A DNA stretch of 64,000 bases from Cladobotryum mycophilum (Eukaryota > Ascomycota > Sordariomycetes > Hypocreales > Hypocreaceae). The stretch is from NCBI GenBank assembly GCA_036429605.1, contig JAVFKD010000015.1, positions 124,001 through 188,000 on the forward strand, read 5' to 3'. Position 1 is the stretch's first letter; every line of letters begins with the position of its first letter. This document shows positions 1 to 14,195 of this stretch, piece by piece. A program made the position numbers and the translations under genes. A model generated the notes under the pieces. It did no database searches. It was given only the letters and a program-made list of their open reading frames with translations, and was not told the origin of the DNA.

Positions 1-1242
1 GACTCAACATGCCAGGTCTATTGACCAAACCTCCCCGGTCGCTAACGAGCCTGACTGTGCCAAAGTCCCACATGTCCTCATCCACATGTTGCCTGGGGAC
101 CGGCACATTTTCATGTTGTTCCCAGCCTTCGTCGTCTTCTGCCTTGTGCGTAACCGCCCAACGGCTGTGGCGCTCAATCAGTTCCGTCAGGTATGTCGTC
201 TTCTTGGCTTTTCGTATAAATGGATGCCGTAGTAGATCCCGGGCTGTAGGCCGTTCTCTCGGGTCCCGCTGCAAGCACAGCTCGACAAAGTCTTTAAAAG
301 CCTTGGTAAAGTTGCCCTCTAGTCTCGGGGGCGGATTCTTTGGGATGAGAAACAAAACCTTCATTGGGTGGATGTCAGCATAGGGTGGTTCGCCATTGGC
401 CAGCTCGAGTGCCGTGATGCCAAGCGACCAAATGTCGGCCTTGTGGTCGTATCCAGATTGCTTAATGACCTCTGGAGCCATCCAGAAGGGTGTGCCGACA
501 AACGTATTCTTTTTCGTCATGGTCGCAGAGAGCTGGCCCGAAACGCCAAAGTCGGCCAGCTTGACCTGACCACTCGCTCCGAGAAGAACATTGGCAGCTG
601 CTCCGTTAGCGGGGGTTGACCCAAAGTTCTTCAAGACGCCATCATACCTTTTATGTCGCGATGCAGCTTTTTATCCGTGTGCAGATACTCCAGCCCAAGA
701 AGTAGCTCCCGAATAATAATGGCAATGTAGTCCTCGCCAATGAGCCCCGGCTTCATCAAGTCGGCGCAGCTACCACCAGCGCAAAACTCCATGACAATCC
801 ATAGCTCGGCGCCTTTGGCATAGGAGCCATAGTATTTCGTCACGTACGGGGACTGGAGCTCGGATAAAATGGCAATTTCCTGGATAATGTCCTCGACTTC
901 GTCTTCTGCGTTTTCAATGTCGATGACCTTGATGGCGACGGCCTGGCCGGTGCGCTTGTCGACTCTGCAAGGGAGAGTCAGTCAGTCAGCCATGTATTTA
1001 TTTATTTATTTATTTATTCAAGGGGCGCGCGAGCAAGGGAGAGCAAGGGATAGAGACCAACCCTTTGAACACCTTGCCAAAGCTACCACCGCCTGCAACA
1101 GTCAGAAATGTCATGGCATGGTGACTGCAAACTGACCAATGCAGTATTCCTTTGTATAGAGAAGCTCCGGGTCCAGGGCCTCGTTGCCTTCCTCTTCACG
1201 GTGCTGCTGCGGCTCCATTACGCCGAGCTCTCCCTTGTTCAT
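1..1242 (-). CDS. GCK-III (MST3/YSK/Nak1-like) Ser/Thr kinase, 3' end outside window
   Basis: This is the N-terminal and catalytic part of a germinal-centre kinase of the Ste20 group, class III; the end lies beyond base 1. Four exons are joined by introns at 1093-1136, 965-1061 and 598-647, all GT-AG and kept in phase. The glycine loop GGGSFGKV lies near residues 37-44, the ATP lysine (VAIK) at 58, HRDIK at 147-151, DFG at 167-169 and the activation segment [13 protein letters not shown] at 182-194. The [11 protein letters not shown] and [10 protein letters not shown] motifs are typical of MST3/4/YSK1 and fungal Nak1/Kic1-like kinases. Family members act with Mob/Mo25 in the morphogenesis (RAM/MOR) or septation network; that role is inferred. 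The start MNKGELGV is chosen because the reading frame upstream has no ATG before an ambiguous splice-like AG, so a further 5' exon is possible. The 965-1061 intron holds a (TTTA)n microsatellite. Confidence 0.88.
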
Positions 1243-2143
1243 TCTGTAGCCGTCGTAGTCGCGGACTGCCGACAGGTGCTCGTCCGGGTACTATCTCGTA
1301 TGTCATAAAGTCGTAGTCGTAGTCGTAGTCGTCAGGTTCCGGAATCGGGATCGGGGATCGGGGACCAAGTTCGTTATAAAGTTGTGGGAGGTATCACGAA
1401 GAGAACCAGTGCAGTGCCTGGCAACGGCATTTGAATGTGGGCGGTGTAAACCCCCACTACGATAGGCGCAAGTTAATCTCGATATCGATTCGTTCTAAAG
1501 GCCAAAGAAGAGAAAAAAGTATAAGAGAGAAAAAAAAGAGAAAAAGAAAAAAGTCCAAGTTCCAAAACGTTGTAAGACGAGAGAGAAAGAGTGAAAACAA
1601 AAACGTCAAGCTTCAGGCTTCCATCTGACCAACCAAACTTGGCTGCAGCTCCCCCTCAAAACAATCAACCCTCCCTGCTCGTGGGGTAGCCAAGGGATAG
1701 ACGACCAGGGGGTGTGAGCCTCAAGCCCTTGCAGTAGCAGCAGCAGTTACCACTACAGCGGCTATAAAATAGCGGTATCGCGCTATAATCATAGGTCAGG
1801 GACACACGCCAGGGGACCAGACCATTGGCTGAGTGCATCGAAGCGCCTTCAATCTTAACATGCACGTTTGAACAGCCCAGATCCTAGACTCGAGTAATTG
1901 CAATCATCAGCCAATCAATTCACTTGCACTCTTCATTCACTAGACGTTTCATCAAGAGATTTGCTTCACTATTCATATTACTAGCTAAGCACTTGTCCTC
2001 ATGGCGGCACTGGCCAGCGTCTTCCCTAGGTACTGTCTCATTTATCCCTTCCCAGCCATTCCCTGAGATCCTGTCGTCTATCATGTACATGTCGTGTCGT
2101 GCCATCGTTGGTTGGGGTGCTAGTCACACCAAAGCATAAGCCC
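1243..2143. other. Intergenic: kinase 5' leader/promoter and UBX gene 3' flank
   Basis: No coding region is supported here. There is a short GTCGTA tandem run at about 1309-1334, directly upstream of the kinase, and an A/G-rich tract at about 1500-1600. The open frames do not resemble any protein and lack codon structure. Confidence 0.5.
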
Positions 2144-3730
2144 TCATTCATCCGTGATAAACTCAATCATGACTGTCCCTTGCTTCAGCCCAGTCTGCTC
2201 AATAGTTTGATCCAGACTCCCCATCAGGTCTTCTCCCTGTGGCATCTTCTTGAGCTCAAACTCGAGGCCCTCCTTGCCCTCCAGGGGCTCGGCCTTGAGC
2301 CACTCGTATATCCTGTAAACTTGATCTTGTAGGTTGAATCGCCGGATAATTCGCCCGCTGGGGTGCCTAAACTGGATACGCGTTGTTGTTGCGGGATTGT
2401 TATCCGGCTCGACGTGGGGGTTGGTACTTGATATCCGCACAAAGGGACTTTCGGGGGCCTGTTCGGGCTCCTGTGCTCCCGACGCCTTTGTCAATGCATC
2501 TGGATCGTGAACACTTGGTGTTGATGCTGCGGCGCTTTGAGATCCACCAGCCAGGCTGTTCTTTAGCGCCATCTCCAACATTTCCTCCTCCGTCATGCGA
2601 TCCACATCCACAACCTGGGGCTTCCTAGCTGTGGCCTGAGCCACTGGATTCTTGCTGTTGGCCGCAAGGCTGTATCGATCTAGAAACCCGGCGAGCTCCG
2701 CATGAAAGTCGCTAGAGTTGGGGAATGGTCGGCCGCTCCAGACCTTGACTTGTTCGCCCGTCCGGGGGTCGATGATGGAAACATGGGGGTAGTTTTCCGG
2801 GTTCTCATGCTCCCTGTTGGGGAAGTAAAAGGTAATGTACTCGTCAGAGGCAGGATAGTCCTTGTCGTACTGCAAGAAGATGAAATTCTCCGAAACCAAT
2901 TCCTTAATGGCCTGATCCTTCCAAATGTCGCGATTAAGCATCTGGCAGTTAAAGTCAGACATGTCCTGTAGATTCACCATGATCCACTTCTTCTCTTCCT
3001 TGCCCAGATCTCGAGCCTCGTCCCATGAGATTCGCGCAATCAAGTCGTAGGGTGGACGGAAAAGATCCTCGAGGCGTCTAGCGTGAGCTCCGTTCTCGCT
3101 CGTGCTTGCGGCTGGCCTGGATGAGGTGGCGTCCGCCCATATCCGCTGTCCAAACGGGCCCGCGGTGCGTGCTGTCCAAGTTAGCTACTAGTATGATTCT
3201 CCCAATCTCAGACACGTACGTGGGTGTCGTCTTGGCCTCATATGGTCCAAGAGAGACGTCTCAAAACCACTCCCGGTCCACGAAGGATCTGGAGCCACCA
3301 GTGTTTCTGTTGTCCTCGCAATAGGGGCCCTCACGTCATTGCTTGCGGACCCAGACTCTTGATATAGTTCCTCCTGCAAGCGTTTGGCCATGGCAGCGTC
3401 TTCCTCCTCCTGAGCCAACGCGGCGGCCTGTTCAGCGACAGCTCGGTCGTCTTCGTCGTCTAGCCCGTCGTCAAATTGCATATCAGCATCCTCATCGTCG
3501 CTAGATATGTGGATGACGCCACTCGAGTCTTGTCGGCCAGTGTTGGTTTGGGGTGGGGCAAGGCGGGCCGAGCTGGTACTGCTCTGTACGCCAGCACCAA
3601 CTAGATCAGGATTCTCAAAGAATAGCTCAAGAGCACGCTCAGTGTCTCCGCCTGTAATCTCTAGGAAGCCCCGGGCCACCTCTGGGCTTGCGTCGGTGAC
3701 GGCAACGAAGAGGGAGATGTTCTCCTCCAT
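2144..3730 (-). CDS. UBA-UAS-UBX domain protein (Ubx5/UBXD7-like Cdc48 adaptor)
   Basis: The protein has 512 aa in two exons, with a 48-nt intron at 3172-3219. Order of domains: a UBA-like domain (about residues 1-45, beginning MEENISLFVAVT), a long acidic linker with a UIM-like stretch (EEEDAAMAKRLQEELY), a thioredoxin-fold UAS domain (about 207-335, entered by FRPPYDLI), and a C-terminal UBX domain (about 430-512). Known family members recruit the Cdc48/p97 ATPase to ubiquitylated substrates and, in Ubx5/UBXD7, to cullin ligases. That function is inferred from the domain layout. The start at 3730 is preferred to an in-frame ATG at 3853 because MEENISLF is where the UBA domain begins and the upstream part is low-complexity. 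Splicing rests on a GTACGT donor, a GCTAAC branch point and preserved reading phase. Confidence 0.9.
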
Positions 3731-4490
3731 GATGTATCTGGTCGACTGTAAACCGTCTCGATTCGGCAGTAAGATGGATTTGTATGATTTGGGTCGTGTG
3801 CTGGAAGATGCAGGTTTAAACTGGGTTTGCCCCGTTGGGTTTCTTAAACACAAATGCCGGTCAACGGTGCCCCACGGTGAATGGCGACAGCTGCAGTACT
3901 CCGTAGTAGATGAGATGAATAAATTTCTTAAATGACGTGCGTTGAAATCGAATATCGAGCGTGAGGGTATCGAGGCAAAGATTTATAGCTAGAAACGTCT
4001 TTGTGGTTGATGACAAAGTAAAAATGCATTCGCATGCATGGTGGAGGTGTAACTGCTGAAGGAAAGCACAACTATTCCAGGTTCCTTTGTTTGCGTCATG
4101 CCCCTCGATTGTTATCATCAGATAGGGAAAGCGCGGAACATTAATGATCCACTGATCCTTGTAAGTCATCAAGGCTACCCTGAAGCATCTAATCTTCTCC
4201 GTTCCTAAACCATTGAACACAAAGGAATCAAAGGAATCAAGTTGAACATTCATTGAAATGAGAAAGTAAGTTCGTATTTAGAAAACTAAATTGCAACAAT
4301 ACAGGATGTATGAGTTCTTTCAACTCAAATCTGCTGTACAATGTATTAGTGGCGCCCAATGAAAGACAGCATACAATGAAATACTCTTTAACCTGTACAA
4401 GGTTTGGTCAACTTAATATTTCTAGCCTTCATCTATAAACTCATTCCATTGCGTTGATTGTAGAATTTTAGCTTCAACCATCATTTATCC
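3731..4490. other. Intergenic between UBX gene and ECM29
   Basis: AT-rich sequence between the UBX gene start and the ECM29 stop. A 130-codon open frame on the minus strand (3861-4253) has no recognisable similarity, no introns and no signal, and is treated as chance. Confidence 0.5.
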
Positions 4491-7400
4491 CTATGCCGCC
4501 GTATTCTGACGCCTCGCATCATGCAAATTCTGCAAAACCCCCTGCCACGCACGCTGAACCTCTGGAACACGCTCCTCCTGAATCGCTCGATTCACTGCCC
4601 CCTCCAACTCCTCCATATGCGCGCTCGACTTGCCAAACACCCCGTGGATATGCGCCTTAAGTGTTGCCGAGACAGCATTCGCTCTCCTTAGTCTCTGTGC
4701 TTCTGTGCCAACCTCTGCCTTGTCCACATCCAAGCTTCCAAGGTAGGTAAGCAGCACGCCTTCGCTGTCAAAGGTTGATGTCTCGGCATGTGGCTCAGAT
4801 GGCGTGATGTCAGCCATCAGGTCACAGACACATTCGTACCAAACCTCCCGCTTTATGGCATCATACTTGGGACTCATTAAGTAAGGCTTTAGGATCTTGG
4901 CAATCTCGCCCACGACGATATTCACCTCCCTGTTGGCAGAGCGATTGTATCCACGAGCTACAGCCTCGAGACCATTCTTGGCAGTCTTGGTAGCCAAATC
5001 CTCCTTGGAATCAATCTCCATCTTGTCTCCATCTTTTAGTTCGTCCAGATGCGGACTCACAATATCAGCAATGTCTTTGAGTATATCCAAGTCACCTCGC
5101 GACTTGACAAACCGCCAGAGACAGCGGAACGCGTAAACACGGTACTCCTCATTGTTTCTCTTGGCTTCGCGAATGGCAATCTTCTTCATCTGTGCCGCAA
5201 TAGCAGAGTCACTTCCCCACAAAGGCTTGCCCTTTTCCACAAACTCGGGATAAGCTTCGAGCAGCTTCTCCTTGCCGGGAAAGGTCTTTAGGGCCAGAGT
5301 CTTGTCAAACACAGGCCAGATTGTCTTCAGGTTTGCCTCTGAAATGGAGCCAGTAGCGTCGCTAGCACGAGCAGCATCGGATACCATGGCAGCCACCGTA
5401 AAGGCGGCTGTATGTCGTAGAGCCCACTGTGTAGTGTCTAGACACCTCTCCACGAGAGCCACAATCTCTGGGACATATCGTACCACCGTGCGACTACTTC
5501 CCGAGTGCTGATTCCATACCTCTTTGAAGATCTTACTTGCGTACTCATCGCTATCATGGGATCCTAGATAGGCAAAAGGCAAAAGTACTGTCTCCTGAGT
5601 GGTAAAGTGATCTGGGGAGACCTTGGCCAACGACACAACTACATCCGAAACTTTTTGTCGGCGAATCTCTTCCTCTGCTTGAAGGTACAGATTGACCAGC
5701 CTCTCAGAAAAGCGATGCTTAACGTCATCTGGAACAACCCTCATGATGTATGCTGCAGCGCGAGCATAAGCCTGGCTAACCTCGTCATTCTTGTCCAAAA
5801 CTTGCTTGCCGAGCAAATCTAGAAAACGGCCTGATACCGATTTAATCTCATTTGTATGCCGAGTAAAAAGTGTTGTCAGGACTCGACTGCATCCAATCTT
5901 GGTCGGCATTCCAATCGTAGTTTTGATGGTATTCTCCAACCGGGGCGCAAGCTCATTCATTACATCTTCGTCGATGAAGCGTAGGATATTCTCAATGGCC
6001 TCTGAGATTGGAGACTGGTTAACCATTTGTGATCTCAGTTTGTCAATCTTATCACGGCTATCCTCGCCGACACGTTGGTAGTGATAGTTGATCTGTTGTG
6101 GCTCGATCGTGCTGAGCAAACCAAGTAGCTGAGGGATCATGTCGGCAATAAAGGGCTTGAGGTTCTTGCCGCCATGTTTGGCAATTTTGAGCACAGTGAT
6201 GGTAGCAAACACCTGCACTTCTTGTACTGAGCTTTCAGCTCCCTTGTCGGATAAGAGAAATGGGAGAGCTTCTTGCATCATGGCCTTGGCCGCTGCTCCT
6301 TGAGTACCCTCTTCGAGTTGTCGTACCAGCGTGTTGGACAGAGCAATACATAATCTAAGGGCAGCCTCTCGAACACTGCCCTTAACGTCGTCCAGAACCT
6401 TGAGTGCAGCCGTCCAAATATCTCGGTAATACTTCTCATACTGAGGGAACGGTCGTCCCGAAACGAGATCAGAGATGGCACCACAGCTGGCCTCACGTAC
6501 TCTCCATTCTCGTCCAAGAATGCTCTTCAAAAGATCCTCCATGATGGCATCAAAGTGAGTTTCTAGTGTAGCACTCGAGTCCTTGACTAGGGCCTTCCAA
6601 ATATCGTCCATGGATCGTTGAACATTGTTATTGGGGTCAAACCTATACCTGTAGAGCTTCGGGTACAGCTTCGGGTCAACTTCAGAATCTGAGAGAATGT
6701 TGCTGAGACCAAAGCGACCAAAAGCGGAACGAGTCGACCACGTCGCGGCATTGGCGGCTAGAGACATAAACTTGTATACTAGTCGTTGATCGCCTACCTC
6801 GTTGGCCAAGTTGACAATATCCTTGTAGGAGGTGATGGAACCACCCTCTCCAGTGGGCAAAGCCCCAGGCTCAAACAGCTCCGTCTCGTTGTCAACCTTG
6901 AGCTGTGTGCTAGACCCAGTGAATGCGGATACAAGGTCTTTAACCAATGCACTCTTGAGATCTGCATCGCCTCTTTCATATACCAAGGAAAGACCACGAG
7001 AGGCTGTCTCTTGCACTAGCTCATCTCGTGCACTAAGAAGGCGCATGAACGCAGCTTGGACATAACGCAACCGCGACTGAACCTGTGAAAGATGGGAGCA
7101 GTACTGGACAATACAGAAGAGCCAGATGCCAGATGCCTTGAGTAGAGAAGGCTTAGTCGCCTTGCAATCTTGAAACAGCTTCTCGAGAACACTAGCAACG
7201 AGCGACTCTCGGGCGCCGGACTGAAAGTCCGTACTTCTAGGCTCAACATCCAAAGTGATCTTGACGTAGTTGGAGTCCCACCGAGCAATAGCAGCTGTAA
7301 TTGCGTCTCCGACTGTAAAGTGTACTTCAACTCGCTTAATCTCGTGAAGCGCAAACAACTCCTTTAATATGGTCCCCAATGCTCCGCGAGACCATACTTC

Positions 7401-10036
7401 ACCATCTTCTGATGTAGATTCTAGATCCGGCAGGGCAGCCGCCAACTTCCCTAGGGCGCCAATGGCCTTTTCGTTACCCTTTTTAGCCTTCTCAGATAGC
7501 TTCTTGATGACATTCTCAAGTGAATGGTCTCCTTCGGATGGAGGGACGGCAAGTTTTGCCAGCCAGAGCTGAGAGAAGGCTTCCAAAGCAGCATCTAGCA
7601 ATGAAGGGGCAATATTGTCACCGACAAGAAGCTCAAAGGGGTATGTCAGGTCGGTCAAGGTCAAACTATAAAAGACGGACCGGGAACAGAGATATCCATA
7701 TGCCAGGAGGGCCCCTTCGGCGGCATTCAAATCAGGGCCCATAACGTTGGTAGCATTCGCAAACTGGGCACCCAGAGTCTTGCACCAATTGCCAACACTG
7801 TCTGGGTCGTTCGCCGGATGAGCCGCTAGTATTCCCAAAGCCTTGGCACTCAAGGCTCGAATCTCGCCATCATTAGATTTGATAAGGGGCAGGAGGTTAG
7901 AGCTAAACTCGGCCAGATAGCCAATAGCCCCCCTGAGCTTAGAGATGCAACGTCGACAAAGCAGCGAAGACATTCTTCCCTGATTGGCGCATCTTCAACG
8001 AAAGCTCCATCAAGACATGCTTTGAGGTAGAATACGACAAAAGCACTGTCAATTGAGCGCAAGTATGCTCGAACCTTGTCGCGGGTCGTAATATCTGTCT
8101 TGACCAGAGCGTCAAGTGCCTGCATCCAATCCGGCTGGACATTGAAATCGTCAAGAGCTGAAAGAAGCATCATGTGTTTGCAATATCGAAGAGCAAGAGG
8201 AAAAGCCATTATCCTGGTGCTGTGGAAGTTTTGAAACACTGTTTTGTTTGGCAAGGTGACTAGGCCAGCAACAGGCTGAGAAACGGGGACATTAAAGGGT
8301 TGAATAGGGGTATCAAAATAGGTGGTAGCCATTTCCTTCCAGTCAGGAATAGAAGTCTTTGTATCGCTGTGGGCAGAATAGGTCCAAGGATCCAAGCCCT
8401 TGTGGCCTTGCTCAATCACATCACTCCGTTCGTTAGGCCTTCCTGCAACCGCGAGTATATCGATCCATCTACCATGTATGTCAGAAAACGGAAGACATTG
8501 GTTAGCCCATTTGACCGCCGCATGACGCGTGCTGCGGACTGCTGGGGCCTCTTCCGGTGCGGCCATGTGTGTAAGAAGTAGAGTCCTCAAGGTTTCCTCC
8601 TTGCCGCCAATGGCTGGAGGAATGTTTGCCGTCAAGCTGGATAGAGCCCCATCAATGTTGACAACCATGTCATTAGTCGGGTCTTGGGCGAGCGAAGTAA
8701 ATAGCCATTCCGCCAAATCGAGACGTTCTGTCACAGTCAGATTGGCGGACGGAGCCAGCATGCCAATGGTTTCATAAGCTCTTGAACGAAGGGATACCTC
8801 GTCGTGTGATGCTTGTTGCGATATAGGCCAGCCCTGGGTGACAATATATGATCTCATGCGTTCAATAAGCTGCGGTCCAAGTGAAAAGCCAGACTTTGAC
8901 GTGCTGTTGCGGGCAACCCAAGCCAGATAGTGAAATAGGGCATTGTGAAGCTTTGTGCGTTCCAGAGCGCTGGCTGGCTGAAGGGCCTGGCCAGTAGGTG
9001 TTTCGGACTGCGAGGGCGCAAAATCTAGTGCCACAGCATCCATAATACTGCTTGTCAGTGTAGTCGAAAAGACAGACTTTGCAAGCATGCCCAGAATCCT
9101 GATGCGGTAAGGCGCTGGTAGCCGCAAATGGGCCTTGAAGAGGTCGTTTACCAAACCGGGATCCTCCATTGAAACAGAGCTCCGCTTGATGATTTCTTCA
9201 CCAGTGGTAGACACCCTAGAATCGGGACTAGATGAGGCAAAAAGGGCTGGCAAGAACTTTTCTTCATCAGCGAACGCTGCACTGGCCAAGAGCGTCACCA
9301 ATTTCGCCTTTAATTCGGAAATACGCTGAAAGGTCTTTTCCATTCCCGCACCGTTTGCAGGAAAGAAGGCGAGTTCCTCTGGCGAGAATGTCGGGTTTGA
9401 CTGGCTTAGAGTCTGCATACCAGCTGGTACTCGTAGTCGGAGGAAGAGGGCAATGGCTTTGGACAGATATTTCGCGTCGGCTTCATCCTCAAGGCCGATA
9501 GACGCTCTGAAAGCTTCATCTTCTTTACTGCCACGTGAAGGTATCCGGACATCAAGCAATAGTAGAAGAATGACGTTGAAAAAGGTCGCTGCTCTTGTAC
9601 TTCCTGCATCATTGGAACAGCCACGGAGGGCTATTGACACGATGTCTCGTCTGTCATCGACATCCAGTCGTTGTACGCTATGCAGGATAAAAGATAGGTC
9701 AAACTGCTTGATGATGGGAGAGTCGGTGGACTTGTATTGTTCCAGCAGTGCCTTGACCGGCAAAACCACTCTATTTACTGTCAGCTCCTAACACTTCGCC
9801 AAATGGCCAAAAGTCTCATACGCTGGTGGTTGGATGAATGTTGTCAACGTAGCCAGTGTTCGTATTATCTTGGTTCGAACCGAGGCATGCTGACTTGCGG
9901 CTTTTAGAATCAATGGAGGCAGATATCGTTGTAAAAGCTCATGTAGCTGGTTTTCTTTGTTTGCAACCTCGAGGATCCTAAACTCAACCCTTTCCACCAG
10001 TTGCAGCTCCTGCTGCTCTGTTGAAGACGCTGCCAT
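4491..10036 (-). CDS. ECM29: Proteasome adaptor/scaffold ECM29 (one-base frameshift in assembly)
   Basis: This is a giant HEAT-repeat protein of about 1831 aa; the yeast protein is about 1870 aa. It tethers the 26S proteasome core and regulatory particles and links proteasomes to membranes and motors. The N-terminus (LVERVEFRILEVA) and the block after the intron (VVLPVKALLEQYK) match the conserved Ecm29 start. The intron is at 9771-9821 (GTATGAG donor, AATAG acceptor). It is the only nearby splice that avoids the stop and joins the two conserved blocks. At 7928-7933 a run of six C (G on the coding strand) breaks the frame between REECLRCFVDVASLSS and AIGYLAEFSSNLLPL. One extra G restores continuity and gives exactly 1832 codons, so a base-calling deletion is more likely than a real mutation. 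An ATG at 10048 in the same frame would add four residues; 10036 has the better context. Confidence 0.92.
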
Positions 10037-13000
10037 GGCAAAGTGCACGTTTTGCTGCTAGGCGGGGGTGAGTACGATCGTACGGCTAATTTGAGCGGCA
10101 CAAGTGAAGAATCAATCTTGGAAAGCAGAATCTACATGAAAAAAGACAAATGAATTGGGCAGAGCACAAAGCTGGTAACTATAAGGACGTAGGCAGCGTT
10201 GGTGATGATTGGGCTTCATATGACCATCGCCGTTGCTAGCCAGCAGCGAAGTGACGACGTTGACATTAAACGCATGACTAAGCACATGCGCAACGGATAC
10301 CAGACCAACCACGTGTGACTGTAGATTTCCAGTCAGAATAAAAAACAAAAAGAGTAAAAAAAAAGACCAAAAAAAGTTTTCTTTCCTTATTCGTTAAAGA
10401 ATTCAGATTTAATATCTTGCTAGAGGGTAGAACATTTGCCCATCCATCTCAGATATACCCCAAAGTTTGTCGACCTCAAGACTGGGGGCCGCTGCCCACT
10501 ATCCAATGAACTGACTCGTAGATGCATTTGACAGCCCGGAACAATGAACTAGGCTAATCAAACAAACAATACTTTTTTCATGTGATGGTCAAGTTGGAGG
10601 ATAATAAATACATACGAAATGATGGGAAATAGGGAACAGAGTGAGAAGAATCCGCAGGGAATCAAGATGAACACGTGAAACCATGAGAAACGAGAGAAAA
10701 AAATAGAGAATTCAGGATGGCTAAAGGCAATTGAATAAATAGGAAAATATCCAGAGTATAAAAACTAACCATTCTATTCACTCCTATGCAACCTGTTTCC
10801 CTCTTCCTTAACTAACTTGATGCAATCGACATGTAAATATCAAGGCATTTCCATGAAAACTACTACCTTCCAGTTCATCATGTTATGTTATTCCAAGATT
10901 TCTTTGTGAATACGAATGGACAGATATAGTTAGCCATGTTCGCGCGCACACTAGAGCAGAGGTAACCTCGACGGCTCGGATAAAAGGCATCACAGGCCAG
11001 CATATGAGCAACCTCTCGAGTTGAGTTGTAGTGGATGCAATGATGTTATGATGACATTAGGGCTGTTCAGGGATGTCATTTTCAGAAGCCATGTTGCAGG
11101 GGGAGAATGAACGCAAATAGCAGCGGTGCGTTCGTCAAGGATGACCTGCCGGCTCGGCCTTGTCATCAGTCCCTTGCAACCCTCCCGATTCCGGCGCGGA
11201 TGACATGGGGGAAGACGGAATGGCCGGAGGAGACTTCAAGTCTGAACGAAAGAGACACGGTTGATATCACCAAGGTTTGTCCATCCTGATGCAAACAGAA
11301 AGAAAAGAGAAAAAAACCTGCCGAACTCACACACCAACAGATTCAAGACAGACCGACGTGGGTATTCCTACAGAGTTATGCATGCAGTAACGCCCGAAGC
11401 AGTTGGACCAGAACCGGCAGGACAAGCTGATAAAAAATCTTTGTGGGTGCTTTGGTGCGCGCACAAGAGGTTGAGATGGATGCTGAGACCCACGGCCCTC
11501 GTAAGACGCGGCCCAATGACCGCCCTAGGTTTGCAGCGCGACCCATTCGGCCAACAACGCCAACAAAGGTCATGATTGTGGTGTGGGAAAAGCTTTGCCA
11601 GTTAGCACTAATGAGGGCCCCGCCGCAGTATAGGTACACGCCTCAAAATGAGGGTTAAGAAACTTGGAAAAGCCTTGTGGTGATGCTGGGTAACAGCCGT
11701 ATCCGGAACTTTTTTCGTTGTCGTTTGTGGAAAAATAAAAATAAAACCAGAACAAAAACATCCTTCAAGGTGCAGCATCCGAAAGCCTTGTTGTCTTGTC
11801 CGGAACCTCGAGAGCCTGGGAAAATGGCGGTGTCTTAAGCTGACACGCGCTGAGTTTGACCTCAAGGAAGTCATTCTTCAGCTGAGCGTGGATGAGAACA
11901 GTTGCAGGGATGTGTGGGCGATCAGCACAGGGCTCGAAGCCCGACAATGGTTCTGGGGGGAAGGGGAGGGAAAGGGAGGGGGTGGATGCCGTATTTCACG
12001 GTGAACCGTCAAGGCGGCCAGCCAGGGCTTGGACGAGAACGGTGGTTGTCGTGACCTCACCGTTGCCTGGCCCTCCTCCATATCTGCAGCCCTATCGCCA
12101 ACGATATGGGAGCTGTGGGCCACGAAAACGTGAGACAGTGTACAAGTAATTCTTGGGCAGCTGACTTGAAAGGCCAACTAGTAGCACCGGCCATTGTCAT
12201 CCTTGTCAAAGCCAGTTGGTTCAAGAGATAAACTTGGCCCTAATGAAGCGTCTGAAATACTAATTGCATAAAGAAATCTCTCACAAGATGGCCCACCATG
12301 AAGCAAACGGCTCCCAAATAGCTGGAATCCGTTCCCATTTGCCAATTGTTTGCGAGCTTGTGCGGACGGTGTTGTGCAGGGCGCCACTCTTCGCTCCAGC
12401 CCCTACCAGCCCAGCCAGAATTTAAACCCAAGCCCTGTGGCTCAAGACCATTGGATGAGTTGCAAGGGGGAGGGGTGTCTCTTCTTTGTTTGCGTCCAAG
12501 GAGGAGCCAGGGGAGAGGGGTAGAGTGCAAGCAAGTGCAGGTGCTTTGGATCGCAACGAAATTCGAAACAAGATCCAAACCGCCCTTGGGTGGCGGGATG
12601 CACGGCTTGGCCACATGGCGAATGGACCCCTTTACAGATCTGAAATGCGTTTGCAGCTTCGTTTGCAGCAATATCATGTCATTTCATATCGAGGAATCGG
12701 AGCTGAAATCGAGAGCATATCACTTTCGTAAATCCGTTTGCCGGCTGTATCCCCCGGGCGACGGAGCAAGGTGCAGCAGCAGCAACAGGGAGAAGACGCA
12801 GAGCTGACCCGGTGCTTATTGGATTTGAGACAGGCAGGAAACGATCGACCGAGGCCGTACCCGTCGTCGACTGCATCGGGTGCTGGAGTGGTAATTGCAA
12901 AGAATGGCCGAGATAACATCCGGGAGGCGGCATCGTTCCAGTAGGTTTGGCGAGTCTCGATTCGCGTCTGGCCTACTCCAAAAGGCGGCGCGACGTGCAA

Positions 13001-14195
13001 TGTGCAGGTATCTGACCGTCTCTTCTGGTAGCACTTAACGTATGCAGAAGGGGGAGGGAGGGGGTCAACGATGGTAGCAAACATACACGATTCCACGCAC
13101 GCACGCATGCATTGCGTGAGACGTTGCGCGAGGGAAGCCAAGACATGCTCCAAGTTGCTTTTGTCATAGTCTTACAAAGGCAACACGCCTGGCCATATAC
13201 CTTGTTAGGGCAGCATCCTTGGCAGCTTGTTTTTGGCATGGGGCATGGTTAGTGCTTAATATATGGCATCATCATCATGTACCCGACATAGGCATGTATA
13301 TTAGAGTTGTGCAAACCACTTTCCATGTCTCTGATGCTCACCCACAACTACCTAAATCGACTTGTACAAAGACTTTGAACTGGGGTTATTCCCGTGCTTA
13401 ATCTAGTAACTCTAATAAACGAGAGGCCCAAAGCGCGGGAGTGACTATTGCAAGTATTTGTTTGCAGGGTGGTATGAATCGTTTGCCAAGCTGCCCTTCG
13501 ATGCATGCCAAGTCCCAAGCCAGCACCAACAGCCCAAGCATATGACTAAACTAGACGCATGAAGGTATGCAGAGAAATGAATCGAATATACAAACCTTTT
13601 CTGATACAAGTAGATGGAGATTCTGACTTGCAAGAATATGCTTATGCCAGTTCAACGTAACATTCAACTTGGCGTCGTGTACATGGCGGTACCTTTCTGA
13701 CGTGCATATCGATCCCGCAAAACATTGTTAGGCCCCCCCCCTTGTCACTCCCTCCTCCGCCTTCATGCGCAGGCTTTCTTCCTGATTCCAAAAGTTGCTA
13801 CGGAGTACCTGCTTGCCCTCTAATGATCCACTCGAAATAACTGGAAAAAGAAGAGGGATATTGTGGCCATTCAGAGGAGAACCTTGGAGCTCTAGGGCGA
13901 AGAGGTATTGTGGGCATCCATGGCACTAACATGTTAGTGACACACCCACCACCCCTCGGGCAACTGTCTGAGATGAAAGGCTCTGACTCTCTCTCAGCCC
14001 TTGGCCCACCAACGAACCAAGATATTTTATAAAGAAAGTACTCGCGTTAAGGACGATGGATTCCTTTGTTTCTCGGAGCGCCCATTAGAGCCCACCAGAG
14101 CCTTATGCCCAGAAGCAGAAGAGGCCATATTGCCTGTCCGTGGTGGAAATTGCCTTGGCCGGCTCCGGCCATGGATCATGTTCGGCCTCAGACCA

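Noticed and set aside
3861..4253. 130-codon open frame between UBX gene and ECM29
   Set aside because: No domain, signal peptide, splice site or sequence similarity recognised; AT-rich 3' flank.
7850..7973. Programmed -1 ribosomal frameshift on GGGGGGC in ECM29
   Set aside because: Five other genes in the window show the same missing-base pattern in G/C runs, so a sequencing cause is simpler. No known Ecm29 uses frameshifting.
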